Shown: positions 1-7,370 of the stretch, piece after piece | Layout of the letters: each line of letters opens with the position of its first letter | Position numbering within the stretch: position 1 is the stretch's first letter | Source: Rhodospirillales bacterium | GTDB lineage: Bacteria; Pseudomonadota; Alphaproteobacteria; Rhodospirillales; Casp-alpha2 | Reading direction: 5' to 3' | Length of the DNA: 14,664 bases | Assembly (NCBI GenBank): GCA_016187325.1 | Contig: JACPJY010000159.1 | Coordinates: 1 to 14,664 of the forward strand | Program-made: the position numbers and the translations under genes | The notes under the pieces: model-generated | Told to the model about the DNA's origin: nothing | Seen by the model: only the letters and a program-made list of their open reading frames with translations | Database searches by the model: none

Positions 1-49
1 CGCGCTGACCACCGTGTTCCCGGTGCCGGTCGATCTCGGCGAGGCTTAA
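1..49 (+). CDS. 3' end of an upstream reading frame (partial)
   Basis: The frame starting at base 2 is open from the left edge to a TAA at 47-49 and encodes 15 residues ending VPVDLGEA. It lies in the same frame as the TPR gene that starts 18 bases later. It may be the C-terminus of a separate upstream gene, or the upstream part of the TPR gene cut off by a nonsense codon. The fragment is too short to recognise, and its reality as coding sequence is inferred only from position and frame. Confidence 0.3.
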   Translation, partial: ALTTVFPVPVDLGEA

Positions 50-67
50 GCCGATTTCCTGCAGGCG

Positions 68-1024
68 ATGGTGCTGGCGGCGACGGTGCCGAAGTCCGAG
101 GCCAAGGCGGCGGCGCTGGCGCGCGATCTGCCGCTGGCACTGGATGCGGCGCGCGCCGCGCTCGACGCGATGCCGGGGGATCTGACCCGGCGCGAACGCG
201 GCGAGGCGCGCCTGTGCTTCGCGCACGCGCTGACGACGGTAGCGTTGCAGCGCGGCGAGACCGGCCTCTACCAGCGGGCGTCGGCCGCCTACAAGGACAC
301 CTTCAGCGCCATCACGGAGAAGGATTCGCCCGCCGAGTGGGCGGCGGCGCAGAAGAACCTGGGCGCGGTGCTGCAAGCGGTGGCTGAGCGCACTAACAAC
401 AAGGCGGCGCTCGGCGAAGCCGCCGACGCGTTGCGTGCGGCGCTGCGGGTACTGACCAAGGAGCGACATGCTCAGGATTGGGCGGCGACCCAGAGCCGCC
501 TCGGCCAGGTTCTCTACCGGCTTGACTTCGAAAGCGGCGACATCGAGATGCTGAAGCACGCGCTTGGCGCCTACCAAGCGGCGCTGCAGGTCTACACCCG
601 CGCCGAGGCGCCGATGCGCTGGGCGGAGGTGATGAACAACTTCGCCCAGGTCACCCAGATGCTGGGCGGGCAGCTGAAGAACCCCGAGGCGCTCGAGAAG
701 GCGGCCGAGGCGTGCCGCGCCGCCCTCGAGGTCAGGACCAAGGCGAAGACGCCGCTGCTGTGGGCGGCAACCCAGAACAATCTCGGCTCGGCGCTGTTTC
801 TGCTCGGCAAGATGACCCGCAACGTGGCGCATCTGCAGGGCGCGGCCGAGGCCTTCGATCTCGCCGGCGGCGTCTACAAGGCGCGCGGCATGGCCAAGAT
901 GGCGGCGGTCACCGAGAAGAACCTCGGCCACGTCAACCAGCTTCTCGCCCAATCGGCGCCCAAGGGCGTGCCGACGATGCGCTGGGAAGGCGCCGGCCCC
1001 GACGAGCCCGAGGGCGGCGGTTAA
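68..1024 (+). CDS. TPR-like repeat protein with four 47-residue repeats
   Basis: This 318-residue, alanine-rich helical protein has no signal peptide or membrane segment. Residues 91-278 are four tandem units of exactly 47 residues, each opening with a W-A-x-x-Q/M motif and an N/R-L/F-G/A turn (WAAAQKNLG, WAATQSRLG, WAEVMNNFA, WAATQNNLG) and containing an A-A-L-x-V-x-T/Y stretch near position 35. A fifth partial unit starts at 279 (AAVTEKNLG). Repeats of this kind belong to the TPR superfamily and usually act as protein-binding scaffolds; no catalytic residues are visible. The C-terminal tail is Gly/Pro/Glu-rich and probably disordered. The ATG at 68 lacks a clear ribosome binding site, and an in-frame TAA lies 18 bases upstream, so the true N-terminus is uncertain and the gene could be a truncated remnant of a longer repeat protein. 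Confidence 0.75.
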   Translation: MVLAATVPKSEAKAAALARDLPLALDAARAALDAMPGDLTRRERGEARLCFAHALTTVALQRGETGLYQRASAAYKDTFSAITEKDSPAEWAAAQKNLGAVLQAVAERTNNKAALGEAADALRAALRVLTKERHAQDWAATQSRLGQVLYRLDFESGDIEMLKHALGAYQAALQVYTRAEAPMRWAEVMNNFAQVTQMLGGQLKNPEALEKAAEACRAALEVRTKAKTPLLWAATQNNLGSALFLLGKMTRNVAHLQGAAEAFDLAGGVYKARGMAKMAAVTEKNLGHVNQLLAQSAPKGVPTMRWEGAGPDEPEGGG

Positions 1025-1139
1025 GGCGCCGCCGCCGGGCGCCAAGGGAGGCGGCCAAGCGGCGGCCAAGGGCTTGTTCAGCGCGACCCGGGAGTGTATT
1101 GGGAAGGCCCAGGATCGCGCTTTTTTCGGAACCCCCGTC

Positions 1140-1376
1140 ATGGCCCGTCGCAAAACCCCGGCAAACGGAATCACCTGGCGCCAGCCCGACGGCACGCCGG
1201 TATCGTGCGTCGAGAAGCTCGCCGTGCTCAACGACAACCTTGAGGAGATCCGGCAGTATTGCCAGGATGCCTTCGAGGACGCGTTGCTGATGGGTTGCGA
1301 CGAAAAGCAGGTGCGCCAGGTCTTCGAATCGATCGTCAAGGCGATCGAAAATCCCTACCGCAACCGCAAAAGTTGA
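1140..1376 (+). CDS. 78-residue conserved hypothetical protein, three cysteines
   Basis: This is a small acidic, helical protein. It starts with a basic MARRK segment and a W-x-Q-P-D-G-T-P-V-S-C motif (residues 13-23), followed by a long amphipathic region (EKLAVLNDNLEEIRQ) and an E-D-A-x-L-M-G-C motif (46-53). It ends in NPYRNRKS. Cysteines are at 23, 41 and 53. I recall similar short proteins in Rhodospirillales genomes but know of no function. The ATG at 1140 is preferred over an in-frame TTG at 1074 because the family-like sequence begins at MARRK and the extra 22 residues look non-coding; the ribosome binding site is weak. There is no signal peptide, so a cytoplasmic location is expected. 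The gene stands alone, 115 bases after the TPR gene and ahead of the ABC operon promoter. Metal binding by the cysteines is possible, but they form no recognised motif. Confidence 0.72.
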   Translation: MARRKTPANGITWRQPDGTPVSCVEKLAVLNDNLEEIRQYCQDAFEDALLMGCDEKQVRQVFESIVKAIENPYRNRKS

Positions 1377-1392
1377 ACGTCCGTCCGGCCGG

Positions 1393-1421
1393 TTGCGACG
1401 CCGAGCCCTAGTCACTATAGT
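1393..1421 (+). promoter_or_regulatory. sigma70-like promoter of the ABC/GldG operon
   Basis: A TTGCGA box at 1393-1398 and a TATAGT box at 1416-1421 are separated by exactly 17 bases. They match the -35 and -10 consensus at 4/6 and 5/6 positions. Transcription would begin near 1428, about 95 bases before the ATPase start, and the surrounding 1400-1460 stretch is more AT-rich than its neighbours. This rests on sequence match only. Confidence 0.5.
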
Positions 1422-1522
1422 CTCGCCGACCATCATATTTTGGACATAATTTCGCGTGAATTTTTACGCCGGGGGATCGAGCGCCCCGGCATCGGGGAAG
1501 GGAGCCCTCGGGACGTCTGGTC

Positions 1523-2497
1523 ATGCCGGAGATGATCGTTCTCAAGGACCTGACGAAAAGGTTCGGGCCGCTGGTCGCGGTCGACAACGTTTCGCTGACC
1601 GTCGGCATCGGCGAGGTGCTGGGGTTCCTGGGTCCCAACGGCGCCGGTAAGTCGACGACCATGCGCATGATCACCGGTTTCATCGAGCCGACCTCGGGCA
1701 CCGCCGAGGTGTGCGGCCACGACGTCGTCCGCGATCCGGTGGCGGTGAAGCGTCGCATCGGCTATCTGCCCGAGGGTGCCCCGACCTACGGCGACATGAC
1801 GCCGGAATCCTATTTGGGATTCATTGCCGAGATCCGCGGCTTCGACGGCGCCGACAAGCGTCGCCGTATCAACGAGGTGGCGGCCAAGGTCGAGCTCGGC
1901 GAGGTGATGTGCCAACCGATCGAGACGCTGTCGAAGGGTTTCAAGCGCCGCGTCGGGCTAGCGCAGGCGATGATTCACGACCCAGACATCCTGATCATGG
2001 ACGAGCCGACCGACGGGCTGGACCCCAACCAGAAGCACCAGGTTCGCTCGCTGATCCGAGAGATGGCGGTAAACAAGGCGATCGTGGTTTCCACCCACAT
2101 CCTCGAGGAGGTGGAGGCGGTATGCAGCCGCGCCGTCATCATTGCCCGCGGCCGCCTGCTCGCCGACGGCACGCCCGAGGAGCTGGTGGCGCGTGCCTCC
2201 AATCACAACGCGGTGGTGATCGCCGTCGACGCCGCCCACGCCGAGACGGCGCGCCGGCATCTCGAATCCCTTTCGTCGGTCAAGGCCGTCGACAGCATCG
2301 GGCTTTCCGACGGAGTCGCGCGTCTGCGCGTCATGCCCCGGAACGCCGGACTGATCGCCGCCGACATCGGCGAGTTGGCGCGCGCCAAGAACATCCCGGT
2401 GCGCGAGATGTTCGTCGAGCGCGGCGCACTGGACGAGGTGTTCCGCGCCATCACCACAGGCAGCCCGGGAAGCCGGGCGGGGGCCGCCGATGCGTAA
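1523..2497 (+). CDS. ABC transporter ATP-binding protein (GldA-like, ABC-2 type)
   Basis: This 324-residue ATPase energises the permease encoded next. The nucleotide-binding domain is complete: Walker A GPNGAGKST at 37-45, a Q-loop equivalent GYLPEG near 80-85 with Glu in place of the usual Gln, a signature LSKGF at 136-140 (non-LSGGQ form), Walker B ILIMDEPTDGLDP at 156-168, and the H-loop His at 192 (STHIL). Residues from about 215 form a C-terminal extension typical of the CcmA/NosF/GldA exporter ATPases. The gene is first in a four-gene operon and overlaps the permease gene by 8 bases, which implies translational coupling. The start is MPEM at 1523; an in-frame ATG at 1532 is also possible. 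The substrate cannot be read from the sequence. Confidence 0.93.
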   Translation: MPEMIVLKDLTKRFGPLVAVDNVSLTVGIGEVLGFLGPNGAGKSTTMRMITGFIEPTSGTAEVCGHDVVRDPVAVKRRIGYLPEGAPTYGDMTPESYLGFIAEIRGFDGADKRRRINEVAAKVELGEVMCQPIETLSKGFKRRVGLAQAMIHDPDILIMDEPTDGLDPNQKHQVRSLIREMAVNKAIVVSTHILEEVEAVCSRAVIIARGRLLADGTPEELVARASNHNAVVIAVDAAHAETARRHLESLSSVKAVDSIGLSDGVARLRVMPRNAGLIAADIGELARAKNIPVREMFVERGALDEVFRAITTGSPGSRAGAADA

Positions 2498-3224
2498 CAT
2501 TGCCGTCATCGCCAAGCGCGAGATCGCGAGCTATTTCGCGACGCCGCTGGCCTACATCTTCATCGTCATCTTCCTGGCGCTGACGGGCGCGTTCGCATTC
2601 TACGTCGGCGGGTTTTTCATCCGCGAGCAGGCCGACCTGGAGCCGTTCTTCGTCTATCACCCGTGGTTGTATCTGATGCTGATCCCGGCCGTCGCCATGC
2701 GACTGTGGGCCGAGGAGCGCAAGACCGGCACCATCGAGGTGCTGATGACGCTGCCCGTCACCACGACCGAGGCGGTGCTGGGCAAGTACCTGGCGGCGTG
2801 GGGCTTTTCCGGGATCGCGCTGGCCCTTACTTTCCCCATGTGGATCACCGTCAATGTCCTCGGCTCGCCCGATAACGGCGTCATCACGGCCAGCTACATC
2901 GGCAGCTTCCTGATGGCCGGCGCGTTCCTGGCCATCGGGTCGTGCATTTCGTCGCTGACCAAGAACCAGGTGATCGCTTTCATTGTCGCCGCCACCGTGT
3001 GCTTCCTGTTCACGTTGAGCGGGCTCGAGCTGGTGCTGAACTTCTTCCGCGCCTGGGCGCCGGAGCTGCTGATACGGACCATCGCCTCAATGAGCTTCCT
3101 CACCCATTTCACCGCCGTCACCAAGGGCGTGATCGAGTTCCGCGACCTGATCTTCTTCGCCAGCCTGATCGTGTTTTGGTTGTTCGCCAACGTCGTCGCC
3201 GTCGATTTCCGGAAAGCGGCCTAG
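2490..3224 (+). CDS. ABC-2 type transporter permease (GldF-like)
   Basis: This 244-residue inner-membrane protein has about six hydrophobic segments, at roughly 19-40, 58-73, 100-122, 134-156, 160-183 and 219-240. Between segments 2 and 3 lies the motif AEERKTGTIEVL (74-85), matching the E-x-x-x-G-T-x-E signature of ABC-2 permeases in the cytoplasmic coupling region. The length and start (MRNIAVIAKREI) fit GldF-type permeases. The ATG at 2490 overlaps the end of the ATPase gene (ATGCGTAA), and the next gene follows after 9 bases behind a GGGGGA ribosome binding site. It presumably works with the ATPase and the GldG-like protein as one export complex; half-size permeases of this type dimerise. 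Confidence 0.9.
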   Translation: MRNIAVIAKREIASYFATPLAYIFIVIFLALTGAFAFYVGGFFIREQADLEPFFVYHPWLYLMLIPAVAMRLWAEERKTGTIEVLMTLPVTTTEAVLGKYLAAWGFSGIALALTFPMWITVNVLGSPDNGVITASYIGSFLMAGAFLAIGSCISSLTKNQVIAFIVAATVCFLFTLSGLELVLNFFRAWAPELLIRTIASMSFLTHFTAVTKGVIEFRDLIFFASLIVFWLFANVVAVDFRKAA

Positions 3225-3233
3225 GGGGACCCG

Positions 3234-5159
3234 ATGAAGCGCCTGCAATCGGTTGATCGCGGCAAGTTGGCGCTCGGCGGGCTCGGCCTGGCGGTGATGC
3301 TGTTGTTCGCCGTCAACATCTTCTCCAACGCCAGCTTCCAGTCGGCCAAGCTCGACCTCACGCAGGGCAAGCTGTTCACGCTTTCGCAGGGCACGCGCAA
3401 CGTGCTCAAGGGCATCGACGAGCCGGTCACGCTGAAGCTCTATTACACCAAGCTGCTCGGCGAGCGCAGCCCCCAGCACGCCAATTTGTTCGAGCGCGTG
3501 CGCGAGCTGCTGTCTCGCTATGCGGACTTGTCCGGGGGCAGGATCCGACTCGAGCTCCTACACCCCGAGCCTTTCTCCGACGCCGAGGACCGGGCCGTCG
3601 CCGGCGGGCTGCAGGGCGTGCCGATCAACAGCGCCGGCGATCTCGGCTATTTCGGCCTGACCGGCAACAACACCACCGACGATCAGGTGGTGATCCCGTT
3701 TTTCACTACCGAGCGCGAGGCGTTCCTCGAATACGACCTGACCAAGATGGTGTTTACGCTGGCCAACCCGGCGCGGCAGGTGGTGGGCGTGATGAGCCCG
3801 TTGCCGCTGGGCGGCGGCGACCCGATGCGGCCGCCGTTCCAGCAGTCGCCGCGGTGGGCGGTTCTGGATCAGGTCAACGAGTTCTTCCAGGTGCTGCCGG
3901 TACCGGTGTCGTACACCGAGATTCCGGACAACGTTGACATCCTGATGGTGGTGCACCCGCACGGATTGAGCGACGCCACCCTCTACGCGATCGACCAGTT
4001 CGTGCTCAGGGGTGGCCGTGTACTGGCGTTCGTCGACGCCAATGCCGAGGTCGACGCGATGAGCGCGAGCCCGGCCGGCCCTTCGCCGCGGTCCGATTTC
4101 GACAAGCTCCTCAACACCTGGGGCGTCAAGCTGGTGGAGAACAAGATCGCCGGCGATCTCGACGCGGCGAGGCGTGTCAACGTGCGGGTCGCCGGCAAGA
4201 CGACGGTTGCCGACTACGTCGCCTGGCTGACGCTGTCGGAGAAGAACTTCGACACCGGCGACGCGGTGATCGGCGACATCGGCCGCCTCAACGTCGCCTC
4301 CGCCGGCATCCTGGAAAAGACCGGCGTCGAAGGCATCGAGGTGACGCCGTTGATCCGCACCGGCGCCCGCTCGATGGCCATCGACGCGGCCAAGGTCGCC
4401 GGGCAGCCGGACGTGGTCGGCATGTTCCGCGACTTCAAGCCCGGCGGCGCGCCGCTGACGCTGGCCGCCCGCATCAAGGGCACCGTCAACAGCGCCTTCC
4501 CCGACGGCCCGCCGCCGCCACCGAAGCCGGACGGCGCCGTCGACGCACCCGCCGCCGCGCCGGCCAAGGCGCCGCACCGCAAGCAGTCCGAGAAGCCGGC
4601 CAACCTGATCGTGGTCGCCGACGTCGACATGCTGCACGACCGCTTCTGGACCGATACCCGCGAGTTGATGGGCCGGCGGCTGCTGGTGCCGTTCGCCAAC
4701 AACGCCGACTTCGTCGTCAACGCGCTCGACAACCTCAGCGGCAGCGACGCCATGATCGGGCTGCGCGGGCGAGCGCAGTCGACGCGCCCGTTTCACCTGG
4801 TCCAGGAAATCCGTCAGGCGGCGGAACAGCAGTACCGGAGCAAGGAGCAGAGTCTGCAGGCGAAGCTCGACGACGTGCGCCAGAAGCTCGAAGCGCTGGA
4901 GCGCCGCCGCGGCGCCGAAGGCGACATCGTGCTCAGCGCCGAGGACCGGGCCGCCATCGACAAGTTCCGCAGCGAGATGATCGCGACCCGCAAAGAGCTC
5001 CGCGACGTGCAGCGCGCGTTGCGCGAGGACATCGACCGCATGGACGCCTGGCTGAAGTTCCTCAACATCGCGGCCATTCCGCTGCTGCTGGGGCTCGGCA
5101 CCATCGTCGTGACGATGATCGACCGGCTCAAGCGCAAGATCCGCGCCGTTCCGGCCTGA
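3234..5159 (+). CDS. GldG family ABC transporter auxiliary protein
   Basis: This 641-residue protein has one membrane anchor at each end: about residues 12-31 (KLALGGLGLAVMLLFAVNIF) and about 604-629 near the C-terminus, followed by a basic RLKRKIR tail. After the first anchor comes the sequence typical of GldG-like proteins, KLDLTQGKLFTLSQGTRNVL (39-58), opening the large periplasmic domain (ABC_transp_aux type). A Pro/Ala-rich linker sits near 422-450, and a strongly charged coiled coil spans about 527-602 just before the C-terminal anchor. In Bacteroidetes, GldG pairs with GldF and GldA; in proteobacteria the role of such proteins is unknown. The gene is third in the operon, 9 bases after the permease with an excellent ribosome binding site. 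Membership of the transport complex is inferred from family and position. Confidence 0.88.
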   Translation: MKRLQSVDRGKLALGGLGLAVMLLFAVNIFSNASFQSAKLDLTQGKLFTLSQGTRNVLKGIDEPVTLKLYYTKLLGERSPQHANLFERVRELLSRYADLSGGRIRLELLHPEPFSDAEDRAVAGGLQGVPINSAGDLGYFGLTGNNTTDDQVVIPFFTTEREAFLEYDLTKMVFTLANPARQVVGVMSPLPLGGGDPMRPPFQQSPRWAVLDQVNEFFQVLPVPVSYTEIPDNVDILMVVHPHGLSDATLYAIDQFVLRGGRVLAFVDANAEVDAMSASPAGPSPRSDFDKLLNTWGVKLVENKIAGDLDAARRVNVRVAGKTTVADYVAWLTLSEKNFDTGDAVIGDIGRLNVASAGILEKTGVEGIEVTPLIRTGARSMAIDAAKVAGQPDVVGMFRDFKPGGAPLTLAARIKGTVNSAFPDGPPPPPKPDGAVDAPAAAPAKAPHRKQSEKPANLIVVADVDMLHDRFWTDTRELMGRRLLVPFANNADFVVNALDNLSGSDAMIGLRGRAQSTRPFHLVQEIRQAAEQQYRSKEQSLQAKLDDVRQKLEALERRRGAEGDIVLSAEDRAAIDKFRSEMIATRKELRDVQRALREDIDRMDAWLKFLNIAAIPLLLGLGTIVVTMIDRLKRKIRAVPA

Positions 5160-5170
5160 GCGAATCCGAG

Positions 5171-5178
5171 GGAAGGAG
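5171..5178 (+). promoter_or_regulatory. ribosome binding site that fixes the TTG start of the DUF4340 gene
   Basis: GGAAGGAG lies 9 bases upstream of the TTG at 5188. No competing ATG with comparable spacing exists, and the signal-anchor of the product begins right at this start. Confidence 0.7.
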
Positions 5179-5187
5179 AAACGACCG

Positions 5188-6246
5188 TTGAGCCCGAAGA
5201 CGTTCATCGCTCTTTCCGTCGCCACCGCCATCGCCGTCGCCGCGGCGGCGTTCGCGGTGACTCGCGACCGCGGCTTCACGCCGGTGGCGGGCGCTGGTGA
5301 GATCATGTTCCCGGGGTTGATCGATCGCGTCAACGACGTGGCGTCGATGGTCGTCGAGCTCCCCAGCGGACGCATCGCCATCGAGCACGGCAAGAATGGC
5401 TGGACGGTGAAGGAGAATGACGACTACCCGGCGCGCGCCGTGAAGGTGCGCCAAGTCATCCTGGCGCTGGCGCAACTCAAGCTCTTGGAGCCGAAGACCC
5501 GCAGCAAGGACAAGTTCTCCAAGCTCGAGCTGCAGGACCCAGACGTCAAAGGCGCGAGCTCGAAACGGGTGAAGCTGTTCGATGGCGCCGGCAAGCCGAT
5601 GGCCGACGTCATACTCGGCCGTCGCCGCCAGACCCTGCCGGGCACCACCCTCGGCGGCGTCTACCTGCGGCGGCCCGGCGACGACCAGACGTGGCTGGCG
5701 GCCGGCGGTCCCGACGTCACCGACGAGCGCCGCGACTGGCTGGAACGCAAGATCATCGACATCGACGGGACGCGCGTGAAAAAGGTGGTCATCCGCCACC
5801 CGGACGGCGAAACGGTGACGATCTCGAGGCCGACGCCGGAAACCAAGGACTTCGTCCTCGAGAACATCCCGGCGGGCAAGAAGCTGATCAGCCAACCCGG
5901 CGTCAACTACGTCGGCGAGGCGCTCGGCAACCTTTTGCTCGACGACGTCAGGAAGTCTGCGGATTCGTTCGACGCCCAGGCGACGGTGACGGCGGGCATC
6001 GCCACCTTCGACGGACTGACGGTGCAGGTGCTGGTGAGCAAGCGCGACGGCAAGCACTGGATCCGGCTCGACGCCTCGGTCGCCGACGCCGAAGCCAAGA
6101 CCAAGGACGGCAAGCCCGTCGCCGACGAAGCGAAGGAGATCATCGCCCGCACCGGCGGCTGGACGTATCAGATTTCCGATTATGCCGCGTCCAACCTCAC
6201 CAAGCGTTACCAGAACCTAGTCGAGGACAAGAAGTCCGGCTCCTGA
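5188..6246 (+). CDS. DUF4340 domain-containing membrane-anchored protein
   Basis: This 352-residue protein starts with a short basic residue and a hydrophobic anchor (FIALSVATAIAVAAAAFAV, about 6-24), then has a long extracytoplasmic part. The region around 40-200 fits DUF4340: a repeated small module beginning near ASMVVELPSGRIAIEHGKNG (a W-T-V-K/pleated segment) and a second near VKKVVIRHPDGETVTI. DUF4340 genes are often found directly after GldG-like genes, as here, 28 bases downstream on the same strand. Its function is unknown; a structural or substrate-contact role in the transporter is an inference. The start is TTG with a strong ribosome binding site. A weak hairpin with a T run follows, so this is probably the last gene of the operon. 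Confidence 0.85.
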   Translation: MSPKTFIALSVATAIAVAAAAFAVTRDRGFTPVAGAGEIMFPGLIDRVNDVASMVVELPSGRIAIEHGKNGWTVKENDDYPARAVKVRQVILALAQLKLLEPKTRSKDKFSKLELQDPDVKGASSKRVKLFDGAGKPMADVILGRRRQTLPGTTLGGVYLRRPGDDQTWLAAGGPDVTDERRDWLERKIIDIDGTRVKKVVIRHPDGETVTISRPTPETKDFVLENIPAGKKLISQPGVNYVGEALGNLLLDDVRKSADSFDAQATVTAGIATFDGLTVQVLVSKRDGKHWIRLDASVADAEAKTKDGKPVADEAKEIIARTGGWTYQISDYAASNLTKRYQNLVEDKKSGS

Positions 6247-6267
6247 CGACGGGCGGCTGCGGCTGGC

Positions 6268-6288
6268 GCCCCGGAAGTTGGGCTTTTT
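6268..6288 (+). terminator. weak intrinsic terminator after the DUF4340 gene
   Basis: GCCC at 6268-6271 and GGGC at 6280-6283 form a short 4-bp stem with an 8-base loop, followed directly by five Ts (6284-6288). It sits 22 bases after the operon's last stop codon and ahead of a tRNA gene on the opposite strand. The stem is short, so efficiency is doubtful. Confidence 0.35.
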
Positions 6289-6312
6289 CGAACGATTTTG
6301 AACCGCAGCGGC

Positions 6313-6389
6313 TGGCGCGCCCGAGAGGACTCGAACCCCTAACCTTCTGATCCGTAGTCAGATGCTCTATCCAATTGAGCTACGGGCGC
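6313..6389 (-). tRNA. tRNA-Arg (anticodon ACG)
   Basis: The minus strand gives a complete 77-base cloverleaf. The acceptor stem is GCGCCCG/CGGGCGC with discriminator G and an encoded CCA; the D arm is GCTCAATTGGATAGAGC; the anticodon stem TCTGA/TCAGA holds the loop CTACGGA; and the T arm is AGGGG-TTCGAGT-CCTCT. The ACG anticodon is expected to be modified to ICG by TadA and to read CGU, CGC and CGA. The gene is transcribed towards the DUF4340 gene. I see no clear promoter in the 200 bases upstream. Confidence 0.97.
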
Positions 6390-6525
6390 ATTCGCCTTGA
6401 GAATCGGCCGCTACCCCGGTCGCCGGGCCGCCCCGAAGGGTGGCGACCCTACCCCAGGCGTCCGGCCGTGGCAAGAACCCGGACGGACCCGTGCGAGGCC
6501 GAAAATAGTGCCTGAAAATAGTAAC

Positions 6526-6554
6526 TTGTCGCGGGATTCCCCATTGAGTAAGAT
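6526..6554 (+). promoter_or_regulatory. possible sigma70-like promoter of the lipoprotein gene
   Basis: TTGTCG at 6526-6531 and TAAGAT at 6549-6554 are 17 bases apart, each matching the consensus at 4/6 positions. They lie 100 bases before the GTG start at 6654. The 6390-6650 interval otherwise holds only a GC-rich imperfect hairpin near 6427-6450. This is a moderate match, so the call is tentative. Confidence 0.35.
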
Positions 6555-6639
6555 CGCCGTCAAATATCCGGGGGTCGGGGGTCTTTCTTTATGGCGCGAA
6601 AGAGCTATTGTAGTTTCGACGCCGATTCCCTTCAGAATC

Positions 6640-6644
6640 AAAGG
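6640..6644 (+). promoter_or_regulatory. ribosome binding site favouring the GTG start at 6654
   Basis: AAAGG sits 9 bases before the GTG at 6654. The longer alternative, ATG 6591, is preceded by a pyrimidine-rich run with no ribosome binding site and would place 21 extra residues before the signal peptide. Confidence 0.45.
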
Positions 6645-6653
6645 CAAACGCGC

Positions 6654-7370
6654 GTGATTTCTGGTCGTGCAATACGAACGATTGTGGCGGGCGCGGTGCT
6701 TTTGTTGCCCGCCTGCGCGTTTACCGAAGACACATTGTGGCCGTCGCTGTCGGGGGGCGACCCGGCGGCCGGCAAGAAAGCCCCGAGCGTCCAGACCCAA
6801 ACCGCCACGGCGCAGCCAGTGTCGGCGTCGGCGGTCGCGCCGTCGTCGCCGACGGTTATCGTCGCGCAGCAACCGCCGCCTCTCGGCACCACCAACTTCG
6901 AGCCCTCGGGTGTCACCCCCGGCCAGCCGACCGGTACCTTCGTCGGCCAGAAGGTGGTCGAGCTGCGCGAGGAGTTGAAGCGCCTGCAGGCCTCGATCTC
7001 CGACCATAACGGGCAACTGCAGCAGCTACGCGGCAAAATCGTCGGCAATTCGCAGCGCTACCACGGCACCATCGCCGCCGTGAACGCGCGGTTGCAGGTC
7101 GGCACCACGCCGGGCAACCCGATCCTGGTGCAGCAGTTCAACAGCGCCCAGGCCGATCTCGACCGCATCGCCGGCGACATCACGGAAATGAACGCGCTCG
7201 GCGCCCGGGTCAGCAACAATTCGACCATGTCGTCGTATCTGGCGGAGTCGGCTAAGGCAGCGTTCTCCGTCTCCGGCGCCGTCGACGAGGATCATCGCCA
7301 GCTGGCCATCCTCGAGGACGAGATCAACCGCACCGACGTGTTGATCGCGCGGCTGCTGAAAGAGGTATAA
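6654..7370 (+). CDS. N-terminal part of an OmpA-like lipoprotein (frameshifted gene)
   Basis: From the GTG at 6654 this fragment has 238 residues; an ATG at 6591 would add 21. A lipoprotein signal peptide is clear: basic start (ISGRAIR), hydrophobic core and lipobox LLPAC with Cys21, followed by Ala, which favours outer-membrane sorting. Next comes a Ser/Pro/Ala/Gln-rich, probably disordered stretch to about residue 95. A charged coiled coil (VVELREELKRLQASISDHNG) follows, and then a helical domain up to a TAA at 7368-7370. The stop is premature: the downstream +1 frame continues seamlessly from YNYVATERSNLN to an OmpA-like domain, so the original protein was about 390 residues. It was probably an envelope lipoprotein spanning from the outer membrane towards peptidoglycan. 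The family was identified from general features only; no named member is recognised. Confidence 0.72.
   Translation: MISGRAIRTIVAGAVLLLPACAFTEDTLWPSLSGGDPAAGKKAPSVQTQTATAQPVSASAVAPSSPTVIVAQQPPPLGTTNFEPSGVTPGQPTGTFVGQKVVELREELKRLQASISDHNGQLQQLRGKIVGNSQRYHGTIAAVNARLQVGTTPGNPILVQQFNSAQADLDRIAGDITEMNALGARVSNNSTMSSYLAESAKAAFSVSGAVDEDHRQLAILEDEINRTDVLIARLLKEV

Noticed and set aside
1025..1043. GGCGCC/GGCGCC hairpin after the TPR gene as terminator
   Set aside because: There is no T run after the stem; such self-complementary GC motifs are common in this composition.
3558..5393. Long minus-strand open frame of 611 codons opposite the GldG-like gene
   Set aside because: It is Arg/Asp/His/Val-rich with no recognisable domain and mirrors a GC-rich real gene; such antisense frames are a codon-bias artefact.
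6259..6318. 11-bp direct repeat GCGGCTGGCGC at 6259-6269 and 6308-6318, the second copy including the tRNA 3' end, as an integration scar
   Set aside because: The spacing is 49 bases with no integrase or foreign-looking DNA, and the motif is GC-rich and short.
6427..6450. GC-rich imperfect hairpin with a TTCG loop (minus strand) upstream of the tRNA gene
   Set aside because: The stem has a mismatch and no T run, and there is no upstream minus-strand gene nearby that would need termination there.
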